From assembly GCA_041690355.1 (NCBI GenBank), contig JAWLHK010000035.1, forward strand, positions 1-20,733: 20,733 nt of DNA. The letters are read 5' to 3'. A program made the position numbers and the translations under genes. This document shows, one piece after another, positions 7,578-14,776 of the stretch; the stretch's first letter is position 1; each line of letters starts with the position of its first letter. The DNA comes from JAWLHK01 sp041690355 [NCBI: bacterium] (GTDB taxonomy: Bacteria > J088 > JAWLBW01). The notes below the pieces were generated by a model. The model was not told the origin of the DNA, searched no databases, and saw nothing but the letters and a program-made list of their open reading frames with translations.

Positions 7578-8558
7578 ATGCGTTGGGGAATTCTGCTCCT
7601 GGGAATGATGCTGGTCCTGTCCGGAAACGCAGAGGCGCAGTCGGCGCCCGGAGCCGAGGCCGCCGAGCCGGGAGGCGCCGCGGATCAGGTCCTCGAAGAG
7701 GCCGCCGGAGAGGCCGATTCCGCCGATGCGGCTGACGCGTCGGAGGGGGACGCGCCGGTCGAAGAGCCGCAGCTCCCCTTCGAATACATTACCGGCCCCG
7801 CGACCGGAGCCATCGGCGACCTTGCCGCGATTGCCGTTCCCGAAGAGTATCTGTTCGTCGACCGGGCCAACGTCGGCGCCTTTCTCGAAAGCAGCGGCAA
7901 CATGGCCGACGGCGACGAACTCGGCATCCTGCTGAGCTCGAGCGAGTCCGGTGAATACTGGGCGCTCTTCGTCTTTGACGACATCGGCTACATTCAGGAC
8001 GCCGATAAGGAAGAGTTGAACGCCGACGAGATGCTCGAGTCGATGCGCGAAGGCACGGCGGCCAGCAACGAGGCCCGCCGCGAGCGCGGCCTTGCCGAAA
8101 TGGAGCTGCTCGGCTGGCACACGCCCCCCTTCTACAACCCCGAGACCCAGCGGCTCGAGTGGGGTCTGCGGTACCGGAGCGACAACGGCGAGACCGTGAA
8201 CTACCACACGCGCATTCTGGGCCGCCACGGCGTCATGCGCGTCATCATCGTCGCATCGCCCGAAGACCTCCCGATGGCCCTCCCCGCCGTCCAGCGCGAT
8301 CTCGCCGGCTTCACCTTCAACGACGGCCAGCGCTATGCGCAGTGGACGCAGGGTGACAAGCTGGCCAGCGTAGGGCTCGCGGCGCTCGTGGCCGGCGGGG
8401 CCGGAGCGGCCGTTGCGAAAGCCGGCCTGCTCAAGAAACTGTGGAAGGTGATCGTCTTCGGCGTCATCGGCCTCTTTGCCGCCGTTCGCCGCTTCTTCCG
8501 CAAAGAGCACGTGCCGCAGAACACCCTGCCTCCGGATCAGCCCGACACGACCGTCTGA
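7578..8558 (+). CDS. DUF2167 family membrane-anchored protein
   Basis: The 326-residue product has a signal peptide (residues 1-21, ending NAEAQ), an Ala/Glu/Asp-rich linker to about residue 65, a soluble domain, and a C-terminal membrane region (about 262-310) ending in a basic segment. The soluble part matches DUF2167: conserved stretches include GYIQDADKEELNADE, SNEARRERG, LLGWHTPPFYNPETQRLEWG, NYHTRILGRHGVMRV and TQGDKLASVGLAALVAGG. The family is found in many Gram-negative bacteria with unknown biochemistry. ATG 7578 is supported by GAGG eight bases upstream and by the signal peptide. The next gene starts 5 bp after the stop, so the two are probably co-transcribed. Confidence 0.85.
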   Translation: MRWGILLLGMMLVLSGNAEAQSAPGAEAAEPGGAADQVLEEAAGEADSADAADASEGDAPVEEPQLPFEYITGPATGAIGDLAAIAVPEEYLFVDRANVGAFLESSGNMADGDELGILLSSSESGEYWALFVFDDIGYIQDADKEELNADEMLESMREGTAASNEARRERGLAEMELLGWHTPPFYNPETQRLEWGLRYRSDNGETVNYHTRILGRHGVMRVIIVASPEDLPMALPAVQRDLAGFTFNDGQRYAQWTQGDKLASVGLAALVAGGAGAAVAKAGLLKKLWKVIVFGVIGLFAAVRRFFRKEHVPQNTLPPDQPDTTV

Positions 8559-8563
8559 TCGCG

Positions 8564-9448
8564 ATGGACGGAGCGTTGACCGCGGCGCTGCTGGCCGCCC
8601 TTTACCTGACGGAATGCCTGGCGCTTCTCCGCGACGGAGAGGCGGCGGTGCGCATTTCGTTCGGCCGTCGGGGCAGCCTGGTCACGGCGCCGCTCGTCCT
8701 CAAGCCCATCCTCCCGACCGGATTTTTCCTGCGCGCCCGCCGGTTCGGCCCCGGCGGGCCGGGCGGAATTCCGGCAATGGAGGCGCGCACGCAGGCGTGG
8801 AACGTCGCGGATGCCCGGGCCGAGTGGGATCGCGTGCGCAGCGCCGTCGCCCCGCTGCGCGTCTGGACGACCCTCTACGCCATCGCCTTTCTGTGCGCGA
8901 CGGGCCTGCTCGCCCTGTCGCCGGCGGCGCTGCTTGCCCTCGGAGCCGGGCGGGTGGGCGCGGTGCTGATCGGCTTGCACCTCGGCGCCATCCTGCTGAC
9001 GCAGATCGCCATGCGACGCCTGGGATCAGGCGGACGAGTACGGCAGGGGATTCTCACGGCGATCTCGCCGTTCCACGCCATGCGCAGCGTCGACGCGCTG
9101 ACCGGCGAGGCCCTGATCCGCTATGAACTTCCGGTGATCGCGCACGTGGCGGGACGCCCCCGCGAGGTTCGCCGCCTCGCCCGGCGCCTCTGGGCCGCGC
9201 TCGAAGAGCAGCCGGCCGATGGGGAACTCCCGCCGGCCGGCGGAAGGGAGACCCGCGAGGCGCGGCGGGGGGCCCTGCTCGCCTTTCTGGCGCAGGTCGG
9301 CCTGTCGCCGGCGGAGCTTCTGCAAGCGCCCCCTCCCGAATCCGGCGCCGACCGTTTCTGTCCGGCCTGTCACGCGGCGTACACGAGCGAAGCCGGCGAT
9401 CGCTGCAGCGATTGCGGCGTACCCCTGCGTGCCTACGGGCTCTCGTAG
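8564..9448 (+). CDS. Membrane protein with C-terminal zinc ribbon, unknown function
   Basis: I do not recognise a named family. The 294-residue product starts with a hydrophobic segment, has a polar region to about 105, then a hydrophobic region with roughly two or three helices (about 105-155), and a cytoplasm-like tail. The tail ends in a zinc ribbon CxxC-x11-CxxC (Cys266, Cys269, Cys281, Cys284). The middle also contains ISPFHAMRSVDALTGEALIRYELPVI. It begins 5 bp after the DUF2167 stop with a weak ribosome site, suggesting translational coupling and a joint role at the inner membrane. A small GC hairpin and heptad tracts follow. Confidence 0.7.
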   Translation: MDGALTAALLAALYLTECLALLRDGEAAVRISFGRRGSLVTAPLVLKPILPTGFFLRARRFGPGGPGGIPAMEARTQAWNVADARAEWDRVRSAVAPLRVWTTLYAIAFLCATGLLALSPAALLALGAGRVGAVLIGLHLGAILLTQIAMRRLGSGGRVRQGILTAISPFHAMRSVDALTGEALIRYELPVIAHVAGRPREVRRLARRLWAALEEQPADGELPPAGGRETREARRGALLAFLAQVGLSPAELLQAPPPESGADRFCPACHAAYTSEAGDRCSDCGVPLRAYGLS

Positions 9449-9449
9449 T

Positions 9450-9470
9450 CGCTGGGCGCTGGACGCTGGG
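9450..9470. repeat. Heptad repeat tract (3 units)
   Basis: CGCTGGG, CGCTGGA, CGCTGGG begin right after the TAG stop of the zinc-ribbon membrane protein gene. Confidence 0.65.
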
Positions 9471-9482
9471 CGGAAGAAAGAC

Positions 9483-9498
9483 CGAGCCGTCCGGCTCG
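9483..9498 (+). terminator. Short GC hairpin, weak terminator candidate
   Basis: CGAGCCG and CGGCTCG are perfect 7-bp arms separated by TC. No T-run follows, so termination is only a possibility. It sits between two heptad tracts after the DUF2167 operon. Confidence 0.3.
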
Positions 9499-9499
9499 T

Positions 9500-9569
9500 G
9501 CTCAGCGCTCGGCGCTCGGCGCTCTTCACTCGGCAAATCGTCAATCGTAAATCGTAAATCGTCAATCGC
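9500..9569. repeat. Heptad repeat tract (10 units, unit changes midway)
   Basis: Units are GCTCAGC, GCTCGGC, GCTCGGC, GCTCTTC, ACTCGGC, AAATCGT, CAATCGT, AAATCGT, AAATCGT, CAATCGC. The exact 7-bp phase persists for 70 bp while the sequence shifts from GC-rich to AT-richer units. Confidence 0.88.
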
Positions 9570-9591
9570 TTGACCGGGCGGCAGGCTTAAT

Positions 9592-9620
9592 TTGACCGAT
9601 CGTCAGGTAAATGATAAAGT
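9592..9620 (+). promoter_or_regulatory. Predicted promoter with overlapping palindrome for the acyl-CoA dehydrogenase operon
   Basis: TTGACC (9592-9597), 17 bp, TAAAGT (9615-9620). The palindrome TGACCGATCGTCA (9593-9605) covers the -35, a layout typical of a repressor operator; which regulator binds cannot be told. Confidence 0.55.
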
Positions 9621-9656
9621 GGTCTCTTCCCGAACCCCTCACGGGCAGGAGAGACC
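9621..9656 (+). promoter_or_regulatory. Inverted repeat spanning the ribosome site of the first acyl-CoA dehydrogenase
   Basis: GGTCTCT (9621-9627) and AGAGACC (9650-9656) are perfect arms, with CCCG/CGGG inside. The right arm overlaps the AGGAG ribosome site and ends exactly at ATG 9657. The left arm lies mostly upstream of the predicted transcript start, so it may be a DNA operator rather than an RNA hairpin. Confidence 0.35.
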
Positions 9657-10973
9657 ATGGCCAACTTCGCACAGGAAATGATGCGCTCGGGACTCAAGGT
9701 CCTCGGCAAGTTCGCGCAATCGAAATTTACCGATGATCCCGCCCGCCGCAAGGCGAGCGAGAAGGTCATCTTCGAGGCCACGCGCGCCGGATTCAAGCTG
9801 GCCGCCGCCGCCAGCCGCACGTTCGCGCCGAAGTCCAAAGCCGACAAGGCCGAACGCCCCGCGGCGACCCGCCGCGCCGACCTCTTCGATCTGAAGCCGA
9901 CCGAAGAACAGGCGATGATCCGCGAAGAGATGCGCAAGTTCGCCGCCGACCTGCTGCGCCCCGCCGCCCAGAAGGCCGACCACGAGTGCGCCACCCCCGC
10001 CGAGCTCTTCGCGCAGAGCGCCGGCCTCGGCACCGTGCTCATGAGCGTCCCCGAAGCCCTCGGCGGCGCGTCCTCTGAGCGTTCTCTCGTGACCCAGGCC
10101 CTCATCGCCGAAGCCCTCGGCCACGGCGACATGGGGCTCGGGGCCGCGTGCCTGGCCCCCGCCGGGGTCGCCGCCGCCCTGGCCGAGTGGGGTACGGCCG
10201 ATCAGCAGAGCCGCTACCTGCCCGCCTTCGCCGGCGAGAACCCGCCCGCCGCGTCCATCGCCGTGACCGAACCGCGCGTGCTCTTCGACCCCTTCCTGCT
10301 CAAGACCACCGCGCGCCGCGAGGGAAACGAGTATGTGCTCGACGGCGCCAAGTCCATGGTTCCCCTCGCCGCGCAGGGCGAGCTCTTTCTCGTGGCCGCG
10401 CAGGATGACCGGGGCCCCGCCGTCTTCATCGTGGAGTCGAGCACGCCCGGCCTGACCCTCGAAGCCGAGCCCGGCATGGGCGTTCGCGCCGCCGGCATGG
10501 GGCGCCTGATTTTCAAGGGGCTGCGCGTCCCGGCCGCGAACCGGCTCGGCGGCGACGAAGGCTTTCCCTACGCCGACATGATTCACCGCAGCCGGCTGGC
10601 CTGGTGCGCGCTCGCCGTGGGCACCGGACAGGCCGTGCTCGATTACGTGATCCCCTATGTGAACGACCGCGAAGCCTTCGGCGAGCCCATCAGCCACCGC
10701 CAGGCCGTCGCCTTCGCGATCTCGAACATCGCCATCGAAGTCGAGGGGATGCGGCTGCTCACCTGGCGCGCGGCGACGCGGGCCGAACGCGGCGACAACT
10801 TCGCCCGCGAAGCGGCCCTCGCGCGCAAGGCCTGCGCCGAGCACGGCATGCGCATCGGCAGCGACGGCGTGCAGCTGCTCGGCGGCCACGGCTACACGAA
10901 GGAACATCCGGTCGAGCGCTGGTACCGCGACCTGCGCGCCGTCGGCATCCTCGAAGGGGGCCTGCTGCTCTGA
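9657..10973 (+). CDS. Acyl-CoA dehydrogenase family protein with degenerate flavin motif
   Basis: The 438-residue product has the acyl-CoA dehydrogenase fold after a basic, helical ~75-residue N-terminal extension. The flavin signature normally written TEPGAGSD is TEPRVLFD here (Thr204-Asp211), so the Gly and Ser contacts are missing. The C-terminal region is well kept: QLLGGHGYTKEHPVERWYRDLR, and Glu433 in ILEGG sits where the catalytic base is expected in medium-chain types. The protein ends four residues after that glycine pair, without the usual QIQ-x-IAR tail. AGGAG precedes ATG 9657. A second dehydrogenase with a complete motif follows 62 bp downstream, suggesting a paired complex. It may still be active, as such variants exist. 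Confidence 0.88.
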   Translation: MANFAQEMMRSGLKVLGKFAQSKFTDDPARRKASEKVIFEATRAGFKLAAAASRTFAPKSKADKAERPAATRRADLFDLKPTEEQAMIREEMRKFAADLLRPAAQKADHECATPAELFAQSAGLGTVLMSVPEALGGASSERSLVTQALIAEALGHGDMGLGAACLAPAGVAAALAEWGTADQQSRYLPAFAGENPPAASIAVTEPRVLFDPFLLKTTARREGNEYVLDGAKSMVPLAAQGELFLVAAQDDRGPAVFIVESSTPGLTLEAEPGMGVRAAGMGRLIFKGLRVPAANRLGGDEGFPYADMIHRSRLAWCALAVGTGQAVLDYVIPYVNDREAFGEPISHRQAVAFAISNIAIEVEGMRLLTWRAATRAERGDNFAREAALARKACAEHGMRIGSDGVQLLGGHGYTKEHPVERWYRDLRAVGILEGGLLL

Positions 10974-11035
10974 GCGGCGGCCGCTTCGGTTTTCCCCCTT
11001 TTCTCTGCTGAACGAATTTTGAACGAGAGGCCCGC

Positions 11036-12247
11036 ATGTTGAACCTTGAAGTTCCCCGCAAGTTCGCGCCGTTCCTCGACCAGGCGCACCAGGTGGCCGA
11101 GCAGATCCTGCGCCCCATTTCGCGCAAGTACGACACCCTCGAGCACGAGTACCCCAAGGAGCTCGACGTCTTCGCCGCGCTCGCCGACGGCCTGAACGCC
11201 GGCAGCGAAACCGGGGCGGGGGCCGCGGGCGATCGCGGCCAGGGGGGCGAGAAGTCGGCCACCGGCAACCGCAACGGCGGCAACCTGTCGACGGCGCTGG
11301 CGATCATGGAAACCTGCTGGGGCGACGTCGCCCTCGTGCTCAGCCTGCCCCGCCAGGGTCTTGGTAATTCCGCCATCGCGGCCGTCGCCAACGACGAGCA
11401 GCTCGAGCGCTACAAGGGGGCCTGGGCCTCGATGGCCATCACGGAACCCGGCGCGGGCAGCGACTCGGCAGCCATCCGCACGACGGCCGTGAAGGACGGC
11501 GATGACTACATCCTGAACGGCGAGAAGATCTTCGTGACCTCAGGGGAACGATCGGATCACGTGGTCGTCTGGGCCTCGCTCGATCCGAGCCTGGGGCGCG
11601 CGGCCATCAAGTCCTTCGTCGTCAAGAAGGGTACGCCGGGCATGGAAGTCGTGCGCCTCGAGCACAAGCTCGGCATCCGCGCGTCCGATACGGCGACCAT
11701 CCAGTTCACCGACTGCCGCGTGCACAAGGACAACCTGATGGGGAGCCCCGAGATCGACACCGAGAAGGGGTTCGGCGGCGTCATGCAGACGTTCGACAAC
11801 ACGCGTCCCCTGGTCGCCTCCATGGCGATCGGCGTCGCGAAGGCGTCACTCGACGAGACGCGCCGCCTGCTGACCGAGGCGGGGGTCGAGATCGATTACG
11901 ATCGGCCGGCGAACAATCTGCACGCGGCGGCCTCGGCGTTCCTGCAGATGGAGTCGGACTGGGAAGCGGCGCGCCTGCTCACGCTGCAGGCGGCGTGGAT
12001 GGCCGACAACAAGATCCCGAATTCCATGCAGGCCTCGATGGCCAAGGCCAAGGCGGGCCGCGCGTCCACCGAGATCACGCTGCGCTGTGTGGAACTGTGC
12101 GGCTCCGTTGGCTATACGGAACACGAGCTGCTCGAGAAGTGGTCGCGCGACGCCAAGATCCTCGACATCTTCGAGGGCACGCAGCAGATTCAGCTCCTCA
12201 TCATCGCGCGGCGCCTCCTGGGCAAGAGCTCCAAAGAATTGAAGTGA
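11036..12247 (+). CDS. Acyl-CoA dehydrogenase
   Basis: The 403-residue flavoenzyme would oxidise acyl-CoA to trans-2-enoyl-CoA and pass electrons to electron-transfer flavoprotein. The flavin motif ITEPGAGSD is intact (Thr136-Asp143), as are NGEKIFVTSG and the C-terminal DIFEGTQQIQLLIIAR with Glu380 at the expected catalytic position. Unusual is a Gly/Ala/Ser-rich, charged insertion at about residues 52-82. GAGAGG precedes ATG 11036. It follows the degenerate paralogue in the same orientation with no promoter evident between them, and a strong bidirectional terminator lies after its stop. Chain length or substrate class cannot be read from the sequence. Confidence 0.93.
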   Translation: MLNLEVPRKFAPFLDQAHQVAEQILRPISRKYDTLEHEYPKELDVFAALADGLNAGSETGAGAAGDRGQGGEKSATGNRNGGNLSTALAIMETCWGDVALVLSLPRQGLGNSAIAAVANDEQLERYKGAWASMAITEPGAGSDSAAIRTTAVKDGDDYILNGEKIFVTSGERSDHVVVWASLDPSLGRAAIKSFVVKKGTPGMEVVRLEHKLGIRASDTATIQFTDCRVHKDNLMGSPEIDTEKGFGGVMQTFDNTRPLVASMAIGVAKASLDETRRLLTEAGVEIDYDRPANNLHAAASAFLQMESDWEAARLLTLQAAWMADNKIPNSMQASMAKAKAGRASTEITLRCVELCGSVGYTEHELLEKWSRDAKILDIFEGTQQIQLLIIARRLLGKSSKELK

Positions 12248-12305
12248 GCCGCGCGACACCGCGTGACCAGCCTGACCATGCCTGATTTGGACGAACCTTG
12301 AAAAT

Positions 12306-12335
12306 ACAGGGGCCCCGACCTCTCGGAGCCCCTGT
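12306..12335. terminator. Bidirectional intrinsic terminator between convergent operons
   Basis: ACAGGGGC pairs with GCCCCTGT, extended inside by CCGA/TCGG around CCTC. On the plus strand a pyrimidine-rich run follows; on the minus strand ATTTTC follows. It separates the acyl-CoA dehydrogenase from the FMN reductase. Confidence 0.8.
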
Positions 12336-12370
12336 CCCTTCTACTCTTCCCTTTGATATCAGATGCCGGC

Positions 12371-12976
12371 TCACGCAGCGCCGGACACCAGCGCTGCCGG
12401 CAACTCGCCGACCCGCAGCGGCCGCAGCGCCGCTGCCCACCGGTGCAGCTCATCCAGCATGGCCAGGGCCGACTCGTTGAGCCCGTCGCTCTCCCGCAGG
12501 TTTCCGTCGTGGCCGAGCTTTTCGTGAACGAACGGGATGGCCACCGCTTCGGGGATGGGCATCATCTTCAACGCCGTGGCGATCTGCTTGGTCATCTGCA
12601 CCGACCGCATTCCGCCCGAGAGTCCGCCGTAGCTCACAAAGCCCACCGGCTTGTAGTGCCACTCCCGGAAGAGATAGATGAGTGCGTTCGAGAGCGAAGG
12701 TGGAGTCGAGAAGTCGTACTCCGGCGTGACGAATACGAAGGCATCCGCCTGATCGACCGATGCGCTCCACCGCTGCGTATGCCCGTTCGCATAGTTGCCC
12801 TGCATCGGATGTCCGGCTTCGTCAAATACCGGCAGATCGAAAGAGGCCAGATCGACGAGCGCCACCTCGAACCGGCCGTGCGTGCGGGCAACTTCGGCCA
12901 TCCATCGGGAGACCCCCGGCCCCACCCGGCCGGGCCGGGTGCTTACGGCAATGACGTGCAATTTGAGCTTGTCCAT
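12371..12976 (-). CDS. NADPH-dependent FMN reductase-like flavoprotein
   Basis: The 201-residue protein has the flavodoxin-like fold of the NADPH-dependent FMN reductase family: strand-loop VSTRPGRVGPGV at the N-terminus for FMN phosphate, TPEYDFSTPPSLSNAL at about 85-100, and VGFVSYGGLSGGMRSVQ. Members reduce FMN, quinones, azo dyes or metal ions with NAD(P)H; the substrate here is unknown. ATG 12976 has GAGAGG upstream and lies 12 bp after the thioredoxin stop, so the two are co-transcribed. The gene ends a minus-strand set whose first gene is a copper chaperone under a CueR-type promoter. A role in copper or oxidative stress is inferred from that context. Confidence 0.88.
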   Translation of the reverse strand: MDKLKLHVIAVSTRPGRVGPGVSRWMAEVARTHGRFEVALVDLASFDLPVFDEAGHPMQGNYANGHTQRWSASVDQADAFVFVTPEYDFSTPPSLSNALIYLFREWHYKPVGFVSYGGLSGGMRSVQMTKQIATALKMMPIPEAVAIPFVHEKLGHDGNLRESDGLNESALAMLDELHRWAAALRPLRVGELPAALVSGAA

Positions 12977-12988
12977 GTGCTATTCCTC

Positions 12989-13342
12989 TCAAGTGTCCTG
13001 CCGGGACCGAAGCTTCGTGCCGAGAATGCGGCGGAGTTCCATCTCGAGCCCCCGGCGGGGAAGCGCGCCGCGTATGCGACCGGCTTCGACGCCGTTCTCA
13101 AACACGATGAGCGTCGGCAGCCCCTTGACGCCATAATGCGCTGACAGCGCGCCCTCCTCGTCGACGTTCACCGATACGATTTCAACCTGGTCGGCCCACT
13201 CGTGGGCAAGCGCCTCCAGGGTGGGTGCGATGGCCCGGCAGGGTGCGCACCAGGGTGCGCCGAAGTCTACGACCGTCGGGAGCGAAGACCTTTGAAGGCG
13301 ATCCTCGAATCCCCGCGCGTCGATTTCCTCTACGGTTGGCAT
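12989..13342 (-). CDS. Thioredoxin
   Basis: The 117-residue cytoplasmic thioredoxin has FGAPWCAPCR with active-site cysteines Cys32 and Cys35 at standard positions, and the cis-proline segment KGLPTLIVFENG. No signal peptide is present. The start at 13342 has a ribosome site AGGAACAGGA and fits the family length; a longer in-frame extension to 13429 would run back through the upstream terminator and is unlikely. It lies downstream of the copZ-like and His-rich genes but is separated from them by an intrinsic terminator, so it may be expressed by read-through. The FMN reductase follows 12 bp later. Confidence 0.95.
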   Translation of the reverse strand: MPTVEEIDARGFEDRLQRSSLPTVVDFGAPWCAPCRAIAPTLEALAHEWADQVEIVSVNVDEEGALSAHYGVKGLPTLIVFENGVEAGRIRGALPRRGLEMELRRILGTKLRSRQDT

Positions 13343-13393
13343 ATTCCTGTTCCTTTCGGTTGCTTCCGCGACCTTGCCGCGCGAAGCAAAAGA

Positions 13394-13419
13394 GCCGGCC
13401 GTCGCGATGGACGGCCGGC
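13394..13419 (-). terminator. Intrinsic terminator inside the copZ operon
   Basis: GCCGGCCGTC (13394-13403) pairs perfectly with GACGGCCGGC (13410-13419). On the minus strand the stem is followed by TCTTTTGCTT. It lies 11 bp after the stop of the His-rich protein and about 50 bp before thioredoxin; no good promoter is visible in the remaining gap. Confidence 0.8.
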
Positions 13420-13430
13420 AACGCGTCACC

Positions 13431-13859
13431 TCAGTGATGATGCAGGTTGTGTTTACCGCCGGGAGCGGAAGGGAGTGCGAGCGGCAACGGATAGACCGCG
13501 CGCCCCTCCTTTTCGCCGCCCCGGGCGGCGTCGAGGATCAGCTCGCCCTTGTCGGGCACCGATCCGCGGGGTGTTTCGCAGAAAAAGTGGTCGCTGTGCG
13601 CTGCGCACTGAAGCGCGACCACGCTGTCTCCGTTCACGATGCGGCCCCGGACCGAACCCCCCGAGACGCTTGGTTTCCCGAGCGCGATATCGAGCAGCAG
13701 GACCTTGAATCCGCCGTCGAGCGCCAGGACCTCGGTGTGAAAGGCGCCCGGCATTCGGATCACGCCTCCGTGAGGCCCGGGCCGGTCTTCGCCGTGGGCC
13801 CAGACCTGCGAGATCGGGCTCACGGCGAACATCAGAAGAATGAGCGCAATGGTTTTCAT
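13431..13859 (-). CDS. Exported His-rich protein, probable copper binder
   Basis: The 142-residue protein has a clear signal peptide with a cleavage site after QVWA, so the mature chain would begin HGEDRPGPHGG with histidine first. It then has MPGAFHTEVLALDGG, an all-beta-looking middle with two cysteines (QCAAHSDHFFC), and a C-terminal HNLHHH. Free N-terminal histidines coordinate copper in CopC- and LPMO-type proteins; that this one does is inference. It resembles uncharacterised small periplasmic proteins of proteobacteria with the same PGPHGG motif, a family I cannot name. GGAG lies upstream of ATG 13859, 12 bp after the CopZ-like stop, placing it in the CueR-controlled set. Periplasmic copper capture or delivery is the likeliest role. 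Confidence 0.75.
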   Translation of the reverse strand: MKTIALILLMFAVSPISQVWAHGEDRPGPHGGVIRMPGAFHTEVLALDGGFKVLLLDIALGKPSVSGGSVRGRIVNGDSVVALQCAAHSDHFFCETPRGSVPDKGELILDAARGGEKEGRAVYPLPLALPSAPGGKHNLHHH

Positions 13860-13871
13860 CGAGACACTCCT

Positions 13872-14081
13872 TCAGGCCAGCTTGCGCGAGCTCTTGACCG
13901 GGTAGCCGGCCTCTTCGATGAGGGCCTTGATGGACGCCTCGTCCCGGCCGCTCTTGACCCGGACGATCTGGCTCGGCACGTCGACCGAGACCTCGACCCC
14001 GGCATCGATCGAACGCAGTGCATAGGCGATGCTGTTCGCGCAGCTCGCACAGTCCATCCCTTCGACTTTCATTTCATACAT
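13872..14081 (-). CDS. copZ: CopZ-like copper chaperone (single HMA domain)
   Basis: The 69-residue protein is a single heavy-metal-associated domain with VEGMDCASCANSI, so Cys11 and Cys14 form the MxCxxC copper site. Such proteins bind Cu(I) in the cytoplasm and hand it to CopA, which is encoded nearby. ATG 14081 is chosen for family length and for GGAGA nine bases upstream. A MerR-type operator-promoter lies 36-66 bp upstream, predicting induction by the Cu(I) sensor encoded at 18341. Asp replaces the more common Thr or His in the metal loop, which may tune affinity or selectivity. Confidence 0.9.
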   Translation of the reverse strand: MYEMKVEGMDCASCANSIAYALRSIDAGVEVSVDVPSQIVRVKSGRDEASIKALIEEAGYPVKSSRKLA

Positions 14082-14116
14082 GGTCTTTCTCCGTGGTTGA
14101 TGTTGCGGACAAGTAC

Positions 14117-14147
14117 AGCCTGCTCCTTCCAACGATGGGAAGGTCAA
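14117..14147 (-). promoter_or_regulatory. CueR-type operator-promoter of copZ
   Basis: On the minus strand TTGACC (14142-14147) is followed by a 19-bp spacer holding CCTTCC-N7-GGAAGG and then CAGGCT (14117-14122), a poor -10. The over-long spacer with an inverted repeat is diagnostic of MerR-family activation, and the repeat closely resembles the E. coli copA CueR box. Confidence 0.85.
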
Positions 14148-14169
14148 GGCCGTTTGCAGAACAGTCGAT

Positions 14170-14673
14170 TCATGCGGCCACCGGGCTGCCGGCGATCCGC
14201 TGCCTTGCGTTGCGCCCGGCCCATCGGCGGGTCGCAATTCCATCGGCCGACCAGCGCCCGCCTCCGGAGACCAGAACGACAGCGGCAAGACCGATGGCAA
14301 GGATGTGGAACTCAAAACCTTCGCCGGCCTGGTTGCCGTACCAGTTCATGAAGAAGCCGTTTGCGAGATGGCTGGTGAGGGCTGCGACGGCCATGGTGAT
14401 GCCGATGGCGGCGGCGGCCAGTCGTGACGCTCCGCCGGCGATGAGCAACATCGCGCCGAGAGACTCGGCGAGTACGGCGGCGAGCGCCAGCGGCGCGGGG
14501 ATGCCCATGGTCTGGGTGAAGAAGCCCATCGTGGCGTCAAAGCCGTAGCCGCCGAACCAGCCGAAGACCTTCTGCAGCCCGTGCGGAAGGATGACGATGC
14601 CCAGCGCGAGCCGCGCCAGGAGGCCGACGAGCGAGGCGTCGGTGACGAGGGTACGAACGAGAGTGTTCTGCAT
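14170..14673 (-). CDS. DoxX-family membrane protein under a CueR-type promoter
   Basis: The 167-residue protein has about four membrane helices and DoxX hallmarks: [23 protein letters not shown], an [16 protein letters not shown] helix, a third helix ending before NGFFMNWYG, and [16 protein letters not shown]. Function in copper stress is not established; DoxX-like proteins elsewhere work with thiol or quinone redox partners. ATG 14673 has AAGGA upstream. A longer start at 14721 would fall almost at the predicted transcription start and is unlikely. It has its own MerR-type promoter back-to-back with that of copA, while copZ just downstream has another, so this gene is a separate unit of the same predicted regulon. 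It shares only family-level likeness with the DoxX gene at 3710. Confidence 0.85.
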   Translation of the reverse strand: MQNTLVRTLVTDASLVGLLARLALGIVILPHGLQKVFGWFGGYGFDATMGFFTQTMGIPAPLALAAVLAESLGAMLLIAGGASRLAAAAIGITMAVAALTSHLANGFFMNWYGNQAGEGFEFHILAIGLAAVVLVSGGGRWSADGIATRRWAGRNARQRIAGSPVAA

Positions 14674-14730
14674 GGCGTTTTCCTTTCGGTTCTTTCGTGG
14701 ATCCCGGCTCCATGCCGGCAACCGATTACA

Positions 14731-14761
14731 AGGCTATTCGTTCCAATGATGGGAAGGTCAA
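14731..14761 (-). promoter_or_regulatory. CueR-type operator-promoter of the DoxX gene
   Basis: On the minus strand TTGACC (14756-14761), a 19-bp spacer with CTTCC-N8-GGAA-type dyad, then TAGCCT (14731-14736). The -35 lies 15 bp from the divergent -35 of copA. Confidence 0.85.
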
Positions 14762-14776
14762 GAAGAATTTTTCCCC

